From: Bradyrhizobium elkanii USDA 76
Lineage (GTDB): Bacteria; Pseudomonadota; Alphaproteobacteria; Rhizobiales; Xanthobacteraceae
Reading direction: 5' to 3'
DNA: 64,000 bases
Assembly: GCF_023278185.1 (NCBI RefSeq)
Contig: NZ_CP066356.1
Coordinates: forward strand, 682,001 to 746,000
The notes under the pieces were generated by a model that had not been told where the DNA came from, did not search any database, and saw only the letters and a program-made list of their open reading frames with translations. A program made the translations under genes and the position numbers. This document shows, one piece after another, positions 27,150 to 36,159 of this stretch (its first letter is position 1; each line of letters begins with the position of its first letter).

Positions 27150-28190
27150 TCAATCCTTCTCTTCTTCGACCTCGGGCGCCGCGAGCGAGCGCAACACGAG
27201 CACGGGGAGGATCAGCGTGAACACGATGACTTCCTTGAAATTGCTGGCGTAGAACGATGAGAAGGCCTCGACGATGCCGACCACGATGGCGGCGACCGCG
27301 GTCAGGGGATAGCTGACCAGGCCGCCGATGATGGCGGCGATGAAGCCCTTCAGGCCGATCAGGAAGCCGGTGTCGTAGTAGAGCGTGGTGATCGGCACGA
27401 TCAGGATGCCGGAAATCGCGCCGATGACGGAGGCGAGCAGGAACGCGATCTGGCCGGACAGCGTGGTGCGGATGCCGACCAGGCGGGCGCCGAGGCGGTT
27501 GACCGCGGTGGCGCGCAGCGCCTTGCCGGTCTTGGTGTAGCCGAAGAACAGCCACAGGGCGACGATGAAGCCGATCGTCAGGCCGTAGACCGCAAGGCTC
27601 TGCCCGGTGAAGCGCAGCGGGCCGGCGGTCACCGCGGCATTCGACAGCGCAGGCGCGCGCAGGCCTTCGGCGCCGAAGAACACCAGGCCGAGGCCCTGCA
27701 GTGCCAGATGGCAGCCGACCGAGGCGATCAGCAACACCAGCACGGAGGTGTGCGCGATCGGCTGGAACGCGATGCGGTAGAGGAACAGCCCGATCGCCGC
27801 CACGATCAGGAGCGCGAGCGCGATGTTGACGGCGACCGGCGTGCCGGGGCCGACCAGCGCGTAAACCAGACCGAGCAGCGCGACGGGAAAGGCGATGTTG
27901 AGCGCGACCGAGCGGATCACCAGCCGCGCATGCAGCGCGTTGCGGGCGAAGAACAGGTCGAGGGCGAAGGCGACGAGGCCCATCGCGACGGCAAGCCGCG
28001 CCGTGCCGGGCACCTGGCCGGTCGCCAGCATGGCGTAGCTCAGCGCGCCGTAGGTGACGAATTCGCCCTGCGGGATCAGGATCACCCGCGTGACCGCGAA
28101 CACCAGCACCAGGGCCAGCCCGAGCAGTGCGTAGATCGCGCCATTGGTGATGCCGTCCTGCAGCAGGAACAGCATGATCGTTGTGTTCAA
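27150..28190 (-). CDS. ABC transporter permease, LivH type
   Basis: 346 residues, eight or more membrane helices. LivH features: [20 protein letters not shown] at about 9-28, [39 protein letters not shown] and [20 protein letters not shown]. It is first gene of the livH-livMG-livF unit and divergent from the MarR gene, with palindromes in the 180-base gap. Ends with an acidic tail (APEVEEEKD). Confidence 0.93.
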   Translation of the reverse strand: MNTTIMLFLLQDGITNGAIYALLGLALVLVFAVTRVILIPQGEFVTYGALSYAMLATGQVPGTARLAVAMGLVAFALDLFFARNALHARLVIRSVALNIAFPVALLGLVYALVGPGTPVAVNIALALLIVAAIGLFLYRIAFQPIAHTSVLVLLIASVGCHLALQGLGLVFFGAEGLRAPALSNAAVTAGPLRFTGQSLAVYGLTIGFIVALWLFFGYTKTGKALRATAVNRLGARLVGIRTTLSGQIAFLLASVIGAISGILIVPITTLYYDTGFLIGLKGFIAAIIGGLVSYPLTAVAAIVVGIVEAFSSFYASNFKEVIVFTLILPVLVLRSLAAPEVEEEKD

Positions 28191-28279
28191 GGCCGAGCGC
28201 TCCCCCTCAAGCGTCGGACCGCCTCAACCGGTTGTGCCGGTCAGGTCGGCCGATATCGGCTGTTGAAAGCTGCCGATAT

Positions 28280-28312
28280 TTGATATAGTCCATAACAATT
28301 ATCGGATATAAT
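28280..28312. promoter_or_regulatory. Two overlapping palindromes in the MarR-livH intergenic region
   Basis: TTGATAT-N5-ATAACAA (28280-28298, one mismatch) overlaps ATTAT-N5-ATAAT (28298-28312). The 5-base spacer and TTAT/ATAA arms match the site before the crotonase gene, which suggests binding by the adjacent MarR protein to control both divergent units. Confidence 0.6.
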
Positions 28313-28370
28313 CTCAAGGTCCCCGCGCGTCGTGCGGGGATTCTTGTACCGGGATTGCGAGCCTGGAGCG

Positions 28371-28889
28371 ATGACTGTTTCCAAGACCGCCACCGATGCC
28401 CTCCGTTCGTCGCGGGCCCTGCGCAGGGAACCGGCCGATCCTGCCGGGGACGACGGCATGCTGCAACTGGGCGAACTGTCCGGATTGCTCGGCTATTCGT
28501 TGAAGCGCGCGCAGCTCAGGGTATTCGAGGACTTCCTGCGTTGCGTCGCGCCGCTGCAGCTGACGCCGGCGCAGTTCTCGGTGCTGCTGCTGCTCGACAA
28601 GAATCCGGGCCGCAACCAGACCGAGATCGCCAACACGCTCGGCATCCTCAGGCCGAATTTCGTCGCGATGCTCGACGCGCTGGAGAGCCGCGACCTTTGC
28701 GCGCGGATGCGCTCCACCAACGACCGCCGGTCCCACATCCTGGTCCTGACCGACAAGGGCCGCGCCGTGCTGGCGCGCGCCAAGAAGCTGGTTGCCAACA
28801 AGCACGAGGCGCGGCTGATCGAGGTGCTCGGTCCGGCCAACCACGCCGCGCTGCTGGAGATGCTGGCGAAGCTCGCGCAGGAGTTTTGA
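28371..28889 (+). CDS. couR: MarR-family regulator, CouR-like
   Basis: 172 residues from ATG 28371 with GGAG upstream. A 25-residue variable N terminus is followed by a MarR winged helix: LTPAQFSVLLLLDKNPGRNQ (about 63-82), recognition helix IANTLGILRPNFVAMLDALE and wing RMRSTNDRRSHILVLTDKGR. Position next to the ABC transporter and feruloyl-CoA synthase genes corresponds to R. palustris CouR, a repressor released by p-coumaroyl-CoA; the name rests on that context and not on alignment. Confidence 0.72.
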   Translation: MTVSKTATDALRSSRALRREPADPAGDDGMLQLGELSGLLGYSLKRAQLRVFEDFLRCVAPLQLTPAQFSVLLLLDKNPGRNQTEIANTLGILRPNFVAMLDALESRDLCARMRSTNDRRSHILVLTDKGRAVLARAKKLVANKHEARLIEVLGPANHAALLEMLAKLAQEF

Positions 28890-28979
28890 GGGGGCGTGAC
28901 GGCCCGTCCGCTCGCAATGACGCGTTGGGTTGATAGATATCCGGCATGCGGGCGCCGCCAGGCGGCGAACCATCGCGGT

Positions 28980-29465
28980 CTAAAGCTTGTAGCCGATGTT
29001 CCGCAGCAGATCCTTCCGCCACGTAATGTCGGCGTCGGTTTCGACACCCAGCGGCGAGGCGCCATCCACCACGCCGAGCACGCCGCGCCCGAGCTCCGTC
29101 TGCGCGACGATCACCTGTGTTGGATTGGCCGTCGAGCAATAGATGCGGCAGACCTCCGGCACTGCGCGCACCGCCGGCAGCACGTTGACGGGAAAGAACC
29201 CGTCGCCGAGGAAAATCAGGAAGGTGTGACCGGCGCCGATCGCCAATGCGTTGTCGCGAGCCAGGGCGAGCGAGGCGTCGTCGTTACCGGAGCAGCGCAC
29301 CAACCGCTTGCCGGAGGCCTCGCAGAAAGCCACCCCGAAGCGGATGCGCGGAACCGCGCCCACCAGCGCTTCGTGAAGGTCTTCCACGGTCTTGATGAAA
29401 TGCGACTGGCCGAAGATGAAGTTGGTCTCATCCGGCTTGACGATGGGCACCACGGTGAGTTCCAT
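28980..29465 (-). CDS. Adenosine-specific kinase (DUF355 family)
   Basis: 161 residues from ATG 29465. The family pattern is clear: MELTVVPIVKPDETNFIFGQ, SHFIKTVEDLHEALV, FGVAFCEASGKRLVRCSGND and IYCSTANPTQVIVAQTELGR with GRGVLGVVDGASP near the end. Length is normal. The name derives from an archaeal structure; physiological role uncertain. It stands alone on this strand between MarR and the reductase gene. Confidence 0.88.
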   Translation of the reverse strand: MELTVVPIVKPDETNFIFGQSHFIKTVEDLHEALVGAVPRIRFGVAFCEASGKRLVRCSGNDDASLALARDNALAIGAGHTFLIFLGDGFFPVNVLPAVRAVPEVCRIYCSTANPTQVIVAQTELGRGVLGVVDGASPLGVETDADITWRKDLLRNIGYKL

Positions 29466-29782
29466 GGCTTCGCTCCTGCACGCGAACTCCCCAATCCATG
29501 GTAGGCCGTCGGAGGGCGTTTGCAAGCGGCCACAGGCGCTCAAATGTGCCGGCTGTCTGCCTTCGGCCCACGCCGACCAGACCCAGCGTCCGTACTCACG
29601 ACGGCTCTCAAGGGGGACCGGAAATCGCCGGGAGGTTGCGCGCCGAAGGGCGGCAATTGTGGTATCTTCCGTCAAGCGCGATGGCCCGTATGTTGCGGCC
29701 CCTCGCAAAACGCCGCGAAGCGTACCGACCGTCGCTAAGGATCTGAAGGGAGCGCTTCCGGGGCTCGAGGAGGATCAACGCC
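29466..29782. other. Divergent intergenic region, no gene seen
   Basis: 317 bases between the kinase start and the reductase start. No credible coding frame or hairpin. A TATCTT at about 29664-29669 could be part of a plus-strand promoter. Otherwise nothing seen. Confidence 0.4.
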
Positions 29783-30952
29783 GTGAAGCGGGACTTCGAC
29801 CTCATCGTCTATGGCGCGACGGGTTACACCGGGGGTCTCATCGCCGAATATCTGGCGACATCCTATCGCGGCGACGATGCTCCGTCCTGGGCAATTGCGG
29901 GACGCTCGACCGACAAACTCCAGAAAGTGCGTGCCGACATCGGCGCACCGGACGATTTGCCGTTGGTGAAGGCGGATGCCGCCGAGCCGGCCAGCCTGCG
30001 TTCGATGTGCGAGCGCGCGGCCGTGGTCGTCACCACGGTCGGGCCCTATCAGCTTCACGGTTCCGAGCTAGTGGCGGCATGCGCGGCCACCGGCACGGCC
30101 TATGTTGATCTTTGCGGCGAACCGGGCTGGATGCGGGGTATGATCGACGCCCATCACGAAGAGGCAAAACGGACCGGCGCGCGCATCGTCTTCTCCTGTG
30201 GCTTCGATTCCATCCCGTTCGATCTCGGTGTGCTCACGTTGCAGGAGAAGGCGCGCGAGAAATTCGGACGCCCGGCGCGGCGGGTGAAGGCCCGTCTACG
30301 CAAGGTGAGGGGTGGCATGTCTGGCGGCACCGCGGCGAGCGCTCAGGCGACGCTGGCCGCCGCGGCGCGCGACCCGGCCCTGATCCGGCTGCTGACCGAT
30401 CCCTTCGCGTTGACGCCGGGCTTCACTGGGCCGTCTCAGCCGTCGGGCCTCGTCCCCGAATATGACACGAGCATGCACGCGTGGCTCGTGCCGTTCCCGA
30501 TGGCGCCGATCAACACCAAGAACGTGCACCGCACGAACTTCCTGTTGGGCCATCCCTACGGCAGGGACTTCGTTTATGACGAGATGATGGTGGCGCCGGG
30601 ACTTGGGGACATCGCGAGCGTGACGACGGAGACCTTCGCCACGGTGGTGTCCTTGTTCGGGACCGGCGGTCTCAAACGCGGCGCAGGCCCGACCCGGGAA
30701 GCGCGCGAGAGGGGCTTCTACGACATCTTCTTTCTGGGCGAGGTGCCGGATGGCGGACGGGTCGAAGCCGTTGTCACCGGCGACCGCGATCCGGGCTATG
30801 GCTCGACCAGCAAGATGATCACCGAAAGCGCTCTCTGCGTCGTGCGCGACGTGCAGGGCGAGGGCGGCATCTGGACGCCGGGCGCGCTGATGGGGCCGGC
30901 CTTGCGCAACCGTCTAAAGGAGCGCGCCGGCCTCACCTTCAGTGCGCGTTGA
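29783..30952 (+). CDS. Saccharopine dehydrogenase-like / trans-acting enoyl reductase family protein
   Basis: 389 residues from a GTG with CGAGGAGGA upstream. Rossmann start DFDLIVYGATGYTGGLIAEY, AIAGRSTDKLQ (about 38-48), TVGPYQLHGSELVAACAATG and YVDLCGEPGWMRGMIDAHHE, then SCGFDSIPFDLGVL. This is the family of SDH-like oxidoreductases that includes mycobacterial trans-acting enoyl reductases of lipid synthesis. The substrate is unknown; no lipid-synthase gene is adjacent. Confidence 0.85.
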   Translation: MKRDFDLIVYGATGYTGGLIAEYLATSYRGDDAPSWAIAGRSTDKLQKVRADIGAPDDLPLVKADAAEPASLRSMCERAAVVVTTVGPYQLHGSELVAACAATGTAYVDLCGEPGWMRGMIDAHHEEAKRTGARIVFSCGFDSIPFDLGVLTLQEKAREKFGRPARRVKARLRKVRGGMSGGTAASAQATLAAAARDPALIRLLTDPFALTPGFTGPSQPSGLVPEYDTSMHAWLVPFPMAPINTKNVHRTNFLLGHPYGRDFVYDEMMVAPGLGDIASVTTETFATVVSLFGTGGLKRGAGPTREARERGFYDIFFLGEVPDGGRVEAVVTGDRDPGYGSTSKMITESALCVVRDVQGEGGIWTPGALMGPALRNRLKERAGLTFSAR

Positions 30953-30999
30953 GGTCGCGCAGTCGGCAGGTATAGCAGCCCGTTCGGCTAAAGAAGCGA

Positions 31000-31725
31000 C
31001 TAGAGGGCGATCATACGATCTTCCGCTACGATACTTGAGCTTGGCTCCGACTCATCTGCTTGCAAGGAAGGCAGTCCTAATCCAGGGCCAAGCAATTGAC
31101 GGCAGCGAAGCAGCGCCGCAAATCCGAACAGTGCGTCGAGACCGGTCCGAAGCAGCATCGGTAACTCGCTCGGCTGTTTCATTGTCGCACGGGTCAGCGC
31201 GGCGAGATCGATTGTCCCGTTTGCACGCACTGCGGCCAGGGCGGCGGCAGGAAGCTGCCGACCGGCCGGATCCATGATCACGCGGACGGCAGTCATCGGG
31301 AGGCCGCGCGCTGCAGCGACACTCGCCGCCACATGGGATTCGTTATCGACCGCCAGCGCGCCTGTACTCATATGCAGCGAGCGCTTCGCTTCTGGATGCA
31401 TGGCGACGGTGGCCACACCGGCAATAGGGCCATAAATCGAACCGGGGATGAGTCGAAGCAAGGCTTGCGACCAGTCCCGATCAGTGAAGAGCTGAATCGT
31501 TTCCGAAACGATCGCCGATGCTACGACGCATGCGCCTGCCGGGAGGTCGGGCGAAAGGCCGCCCGCGACGCCAAAGCTGATGAGACCGTAGCAATCCTCA
31601 GCAATTGCCGACGCGAGAGACTCCGCGAGCGTGCTGCCATCGCCACTGCAGATCGCCTGCGTATGCAGGTCTGCAGCGATCCGCGCCTCAAATGCAAGTC
31701 CCGTGACTCCAATCACCGATGCCAT
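31000..31725 (-). CDS. hpnG: Nucleoside phosphorylase-type protein, HpnG-like
   Basis: 241 residues from ATG 31725. The pattern VTGLAFEARIAADLHTQAIC, YGLISFGVAGGLSPDLPAGA, GPIAGV, TGALAVDNESHVAASVAAAR and TAVRVIMDPAGRQLPAAALA fits HpnG, the phosphorylase that converts adenosylhopane toward ribosylhopane. Canonical hpnG lies in a hopanoid cluster; none of those genes is seen here, so this is either a displaced copy or a paralogue with another purine-linked substrate. The C terminus (about 215-241) is Ser/Glu-rich and not conserved-looking. Divergent from the FemAB-like gene. Confidence 0.65.
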   Translation of the reverse strand: MASVIGVTGLAFEARIAADLHTQAICSGDGSTLAESLASAIAEDCYGLISFGVAGGLSPDLPAGACVVASAIVSETIQLFTDRDWSQALLRLIPGSIYGPIAGVATVAMHPEAKRSLHMSTGALAVDNESHVAASVAAARGLPMTAVRVIMDPAGRQLPAAALAAVRANGTIDLAALTRATMKQPSELPMLLRTGLDALFGFAALLRCRQLLGPGLGLPSLQADESEPSSSIVAEDRMIAL

Positions 31726-31817
31726 GAGTCCGCTCCAGGGATGCCGCGCTGGACGGCGGGTGTCCGCACATGCGGGTCGTATCAGGAGTGTTCTGCTCCA
31801 ACGCCAAATCGCAAATG

Positions 31818-31831
31818 ACTAACGAGTTAGT
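31818..31831. promoter_or_regulatory. Palindrome between divergent hpnG-like and FemAB-like genes
   Basis: ACTAAC-GA-GTTAGT, perfect 6-bp arms, 12 bases before the plus-strand ATG at 31843 and 93 bases before the minus-strand start. A regulator site or weak hairpin; inferred. Confidence 0.4.
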
Positions 31832-31842
31832 TTCTGACGGAT

Positions 31843-33168
31843 ATGTTAGCTGCTTTGTTTTGGCGCCGTGATAAATGCTGCCCTAGGGCCGGGATCCGTG
31901 GCGAGCGTGAGATCGTGCCGGAAGCTGCAACAGCGCACTTGACGAGCCAAATCGGCGACCTCACGGGACGCGAGCCGATGCAATGTCCGCCGCATCTCCA
32001 GGTCATTGTGCGGAGCGATTTGGAGCATTGTCCGCGCTGGCAGTTCGCCTTCGCGAGCGAGCGCAAGGATCATCGATACTATGAGTTGGTCGAGGATACC
32101 CTTCACCCCGAGGTCGATTACCGGTATTTCCTCATCAAGGATGCGGTTGACCAGGTTTGTGCTGTACAGCCATTCTTCCTAATGGACCTGGATATGCTGG
32201 CCGGTGCGAGCCCGCGGTTTGGCGTACTCATCGACGCCATTCGCCGGATGTGGCCAGGTTTGATGCGCGCCCGTGCGCTCATGGTGGGGTGCGTCGCCGG
32301 GGAAGGTCATCTTGACGGGAACGAGGCCTGCCATCGGGGCTGCGCGGAACTGCTGGCCTCTACGATTGCAATACATGCTCGCAGGCTCGGGGCGCGGCTG
32401 ATCGTGCTCAAGGAGTTTCCGGCGCGATACCGACCAATCCTCGACTGCCTGATCGCTCACGGCTTCACCCGCATCCCCAGCCTGCCCATGACCAGGCTTT
32501 GCATCGATTACGCCAATTTCGATGACTATATGAATCATGCGCTCAACAGCGCAACCCGTAAGAAACTTCGCAAGAAGTTTGAGGCGACAGCGCGGGCCTC
32601 TCCATCCGTCGAGATGAACGTCGTCAACGACGCGACGCCGGTGATCGCGCAGATCTATCCATTGTATTTCCAAGTCTATCAGCGTTCGAAACTGCACTTC
32701 GAGAAGCTGACGGAACAATACTTCTGCGACTTGGGGCGGCGGATGGGGGACAAGGTCCGCTTCTTCCTCTGGCGTCAGAACGAGCGGATCGTCGCGTTTG
32801 CCGCATGCATGGTACACGGTGACGCGATTTATGCGGAGTACATAGGTCTCGACTACGATGTCGCCTTAGACCTGCACCTCTATCATTATGTGTTTCGCGA
32901 CATGGTGAGCTGGGCAATCGCCAACGGGTACAAATGGTTTCGCAGCAGCGGGCTGAACTATGATCCAAAGCTGCACCTGAGGCACTTGCTTGACCCGATC
33001 GACTTATACGTCCGGCACACCTCCGCGCCGGTCAACTCGGTGTTGAAGCGCATTTTGCCGGTGCTCGAGCCGACGCGATATGACCAGACGCTTGCGAAGT
33101 TTCGTAACTATCAGGAGCTTTGGGCGCAGCCCGAGACTGGCCTTGGGTCCGTCGAGGACACGGCCTAA
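31843..33168 (+). CDS. FemAB/GNAT-like acyltransferase
   Basis: 441 residues from ATG 31843; a later start at the ATG near 31978 (MQCPPHLQVIVRSDL) is possible because the first 45 residues lack conserved character. The rest resembles the peptidogalycan/FemAB-like GNAT group: RLIVLKEFPARYRPILDCLI, FDDYMNHALNSATRKKLRKK, YFQVYQRSKLHFEKLTEQYF, VRFFLWRQNERIVAFAACMV and GYKWFRSSGLNYDPKLHLRH. It probably transfers an aminoacyl or acyl group. Codon use is less GC-biased than neighbours, as in the hpnG-like gene. It shares four bases with the convergent glycerate kinase. Confidence 0.75.
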   Translation: MLAALFWRRDKCCPRAGIRGEREIVPEAATAHLTSQIGDLTGREPMQCPPHLQVIVRSDLEHCPRWQFAFASERKDHRYYELVEDTLHPEVDYRYFLIKDAVDQVCAVQPFFLMDLDMLAGASPRFGVLIDAIRRMWPGLMRARALMVGCVAGEGHLDGNEACHRGCAELLASTIAIHARRLGARLIVLKEFPARYRPILDCLIAHGFTRIPSLPMTRLCIDYANFDDYMNHALNSATRKKLRKKFEATARASPSVEMNVVNDATPVIAQIYPLYFQVYQRSKLHFEKLTEQYFCDLGRRMGDKVRFFLWRQNERIVAFAACMVHGDAIYAEYIGLDYDVALDLHLYHYVFRDMVSWAIANGYKWFRSSGLNYDPKLHLRHLLDPIDLYVRHTSAPVNSVLKRILPVLEPTRYDQTLAKFRNYQELWAQPETGLGSVEDTA

Positions 33169-34448
33169 TCCACCAAAATCACCCGCACGTCATTGACGTT
33201 GGTCAGCGTCGGCCCGGTCAGGAGCAAATCCCCGGTCTGCGCGAAGAACCCCGTCGCATCGTTGTTCTCGAGATAGGCCTTCGGATCGAGGCCGATCGAT
33301 TTCATCTTCGCGAATGTCGCCTGGTCGATCACGGCGCCGGCCGGATCGGTCGCGCTGCCGGCGCCGCCGTCGGCGCCGTCGGTATCGGCGGCCAGCGCCG
33401 CGACGTCGGGCGTATCCTTCAGCAGGCCGGCCAGCGCCAGCGCGTATTCCTGGTTGGGGCCGCCGCGGCCGCTGCCGCGCACCGTCACCGTGAGCTCGCC
33501 GCCGGAGATGATCGCAACCCGCTTGCCTTCGCTGCGCGCCTTCAGCGCAAGCCGCGCATGCTCGGCCGCGACGTCGCGGGCCTCGCCTTCGAGATCGGCG
33601 CCGAGCGCGATGGTCTCGTAGCCGGCGTCCTGCGCGACCTTCACGGCGGCGTCGATCGAGGCCTTCGGCTTTGCCAGCAGTTCGAATGTCGCCCGCGCGA
33701 AGGCGGCATCGCCGGGCTTGCAGCTTTCGTTCGCGGGGTCGTCGAGCGCGCGACGGACCGCGTCGTCGATCGAGAGATTGTATCTGGCGACCAGCGCGCG
33801 GGCATCCGCCAGCGTGGTCGGATCCGGCACCGTCGGCCCCGAGGCGATCGCGGATGGATCGTCATGCGGCACGTCCGATATCGCCAGCGTCACGATCTCG
33901 GCGGCGTGCTGGCCGGCGCGCGCCAGCCGTCCGCCCTTGATGCGCGACAGATGCTTGCGCACGGTATTCATTTCGCCGATCGGCGCGCCGGAGCGCAGCA
34001 GCGCGCGGTTGACCTGCTGCTTCTGGGTAAAGCTCACGCCCTCGACGGGCGCGATCCAGTTCGCCGAACCGCCGCCGGTCAGCAGCACCAGCAGGAGATC
34101 GTCCGGGGTCGCTGTCGCGGCGAGCTGCAGCGTGTCGTCCGCCGCCCTGAGCCCGGCCTCGTCGGGCACGGGATGACCGGCCTCGACGACCTTGATGCGG
34201 CGGGTCGGCACGCCATGGCCATGACGGGTGGTGGCGATGCCGACCAGCCGCGACGGATCGAGCTCGAGCGCGTCGAGATAATGCCGCTCGGCCGCCGCGG
34301 CCATCGCCGCGGCGCCCTTGCCTGCGCAGAGGCAGATCACGCGGCCCTTCGGCACCGGCCGCAGCCGCGACGCCAGCACGACATCGGGATGCGCAGCCGC
34401 CACCGCGGCATCGAAGATCGAACGCAGGAAGGGACGACGGTCGGTCAT
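33165..34448 (-). CDS. Glycerate 2-kinase (MOFRL family)
   Basis: 427 residues from ATG 34448. N-terminal domain: AGKGAAAMAAAAERHYLDAL, GHPVPDEAGLRAADDTLQLA, LLTGGGSANWIAPVEGVSF and GEMNTVRKHLSRIKGGRLAR. C-terminal MOFRL domain: ISGGELTVTVRGSGRGGPNQ, AADTDGADGG and TGDLLLTGPTLTNVNDVRVI. It phosphorylates glycerate to 2-phosphoglycerate; the family is often annotated as hydroxypyruvate reductase (TtuD). No glyoxylate pathway gene is adjacent. Confidence 0.93.
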   Translation of the reverse strand: MTDRRPFLRSIFDAAVAAAHPDVVLASRLRPVPKGRVICLCAGKGAAAMAAAAERHYLDALELDPSRLVGIATTRHGHGVPTRRIKVVEAGHPVPDEAGLRAADDTLQLAATATPDDLLLVLLTGGGSANWIAPVEGVSFTQKQQVNRALLRSGAPIGEMNTVRKHLSRIKGGRLARAGQHAAEIVTLAISDVPHDDPSAIASGPTVPDPTTLADARALVARYNLSIDDAVRRALDDPANESCKPGDAAFARATFELLAKPKASIDAAVKVAQDAGYETIALGADLEGEARDVAAEHARLALKARSEGKRVAIISGGELTVTVRGSGRGGPNQEYALALAGLLKDTPDVAALAADTDGADGGAGSATDPAGAVIDQATFAKMKSIGLDPKAYLENNDATGFFAQTGDLLLTGPTLTNVNDVRVILVD

Positions 34449-34493
34449 GGCTGTGCTTTCGTGAGAGGGGAGGCGCCACGATGGGATTGCATT

Positions 34494-34616
34494 TCCCTCT
34501 CCCGCTTGCGGGGGAGGGTTAGGGTGGGGGTGTCGCCGCGAATCGTATTGTGGGAAGAGTCCCCACCCGGATCGCATCTTTGATGCGATCCGACCTCCCC
34601 CGCAAGCGGGAGAGGT
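34494..34616. repeat. Palindromic repeat, family D, copy 1
   Basis: CCTCTCCCGCTTGCGGGGGA at the left and CCCCCGCAAGCGGGAGAGG at the right, with GATCGCATC/GATGCGATC inside. A related element is at 48315-48418. Confidence 0.8.
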
Positions 34617-34661
34617 GAAGTAAGAGCGCAGGGCGCGGATCGAATCAAAAAGCTGCTGCCT

Positions 34662-35894
34662 CTAGTTTCCGCCGACTTCGCCGCTGATGACGTCGCCGAA
34701 CAATTGCCAGCGCTCGCCCTTGAACTGCATCAGCTGCAGTTGCTCGATCGGCTGGAAGTCGGCAGGCCCGGTCGACAGCGTCACGCCGGGCAGCAGGCCG
34801 CCCTGCGCGAATTGCTTCAGGCTCGCCGCCTGCTTCATCACATTGGCGCGGGTGAGGTCGTCGCCGCAGCGGCGCAGCACCTCGACCATCGTGGTCGCCA
34901 TGTTGTAGCCGGTCATCGCCGAGGCATCGACGCGGTTGGTGTCGGGCATGTATTTGGCGAGCAGTTCGTCGAACGCCTTCATGCCGGCATCATCCTTCCA
35001 TTGCGGATCGCTGGCGTCCTTGGCGTAGGCGGCCGAGATCACGCCCTGCGCATTGTCGAGCCCGGCCGGACGCATCACGGTCGCGGTGGAGGCCGAGACG
35101 TTGGAGACGATGGTCACCGGCTTCCAGTTCATCTCGCCGAGCTTCTTGATCGCCTGGGCGCCGAATTTCGGCGTGGTGAAGAAGACGATGACGTCGGGAT
35201 TGGAGGATTTCAGCCGCACCACATGGGAATCGATCGTCGGCTCGGCGACTTCATAGCTCTCCTTGGCGACGACGCGCGCGGGGTCGCTGGCGAAGCCGTC
35301 TTCCAGGCCCTTGAGGTAGTCCTTGCCCATGTCGTCGTTCTGGTAGAGCACCGCGACCTTGGCGGCGGGCTTTTCCTTGAGCAGATATTTCGCGTAGATC
35401 CGCGACTCGCTCTGGTAGCTGGGCAGCCAGCCCATGGTCCACGGGAAGGCCTTCGGGTCGTTCCACTTGGTCGCGCCGGTGGCGACGAACAGCTGCGGCA
35501 CCTTCTTGGCGTTGAGATATTTCTGGATCGCGGTGTTGGAGGCGGTGCCGAGGGTGCCGAACAGGAACAGCACCTCGTCGCTCTCGACCAGCTTGCGGGC
35601 CTGCTCGACGGCCTTCGGCGGCGAGTAGGCGTCGTCATAGGAGACGAAAGCGATCTTGCGCCCGTTGATGCCGCCGTCGTCGTTGACCTTCCTGAACACC
35701 GCGGCCATCGCCTTGCCGACCACGCCATAGGCCGACGCCGGGCCGCTATAGGGCACGATGTTGCCGATCTTGATCTCGGTGTCGCTCGCACCGGTGTCGT
35801 ACTTCTTCTGCGCCCATGCGGCATTGCCGGTCGCGGCGGCGACGGCGAGGCCGAGCAGGGCAGTTGCGACACGGTGTCGGATCGGCATCGGCAT
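34662..35894 (-). CDS. Liv-type substrate-binding protein 1 of tandem array
   Basis: 410 residues. Signal peptide about 1-29 (ending NAAWAQ), then the array signature QKKYDTGASDTEIKIGNIVP and YSGPASAYGVVGK. Shares with the other four copies ARKLVESDEVLFLFGTLGTA, KVPQLFVATGATKWNDP, PWTMGWLPSYQSESRIYAKY and AVLYQNDDMGKDYLKGLEDG. It is the most divergent in its second half (ARVVAKESYEVAEPTIDSHV) and the furthest from the transporter genes. Likely binds a dicarboxylate or fatty acid, judged from the pim context. Confidence 0.9.
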   Translation of the reverse strand: MPMPIRHRVATALLGLAVAAATGNAAWAQKKYDTGASDTEIKIGNIVPYSGPASAYGVVGKAMAAVFRKVNDDGGINGRKIAFVSYDDAYSPPKAVEQARKLVESDEVLFLFGTLGTASNTAIQKYLNAKKVPQLFVATGATKWNDPKAFPWTMGWLPSYQSESRIYAKYLLKEKPAAKVAVLYQNDDMGKDYLKGLEDGFASDPARVVAKESYEVAEPTIDSHVVRLKSSNPDVIVFFTTPKFGAQAIKKLGEMNWKPVTIVSNVSASTATVMRPAGLDNAQGVISAAYAKDASDPQWKDDAGMKAFDELLAKYMPDTNRVDASAMTGYNMATTMVEVLRRCGDDLTRANVMKQAASLKQFAQGGLLPGVTLSTGPADFQPIEQLQLMQFKGERWQLFGDVISGEVGGN

Positions 35895-36100
35895 TTCCCG
35901 AAATCTCCTTGTTGTTGCCGTCGCGCAAGGGCGCCGGTTTCTTGTCGGGGTCTTGCCGGCTTACCTAGCGTATTGCCGGGCAAAGTGTAAGCAGGCATTG
36001 CCCGGGCCGGCCTGCGAGCAGGGCCGTGGCTTTAAATTCTGGTTTCTGACGCGTTTTCTTCGCACGAACCGATACCCGCTTCGCCCGAGAACGCGCCAAC

Positions 36101-36132
36101 AAAAAGCCCCCCGCGACGGTATCGCAGGGGGC
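36101..36132 (-). terminator. Terminator after binding-protein gene 2
   Basis: On the minus strand GCCCCCTGCGA and TCGCGGGGGGC pair around TACCG and are followed by TTTTTG, 28 bases past the stop of the gene at 36160. Confidence 0.88.
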
Positions 36133-36159
36133 CATTCCCGGTCGAGGGGCGGCGGGAAA

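Noticed and set aside
28980..29708. N-terminally extended adenosine-specific kinase from 29708
   Set aside because: The first 81 codons lack conserved character and the family starts exactly at MELTVVPI.
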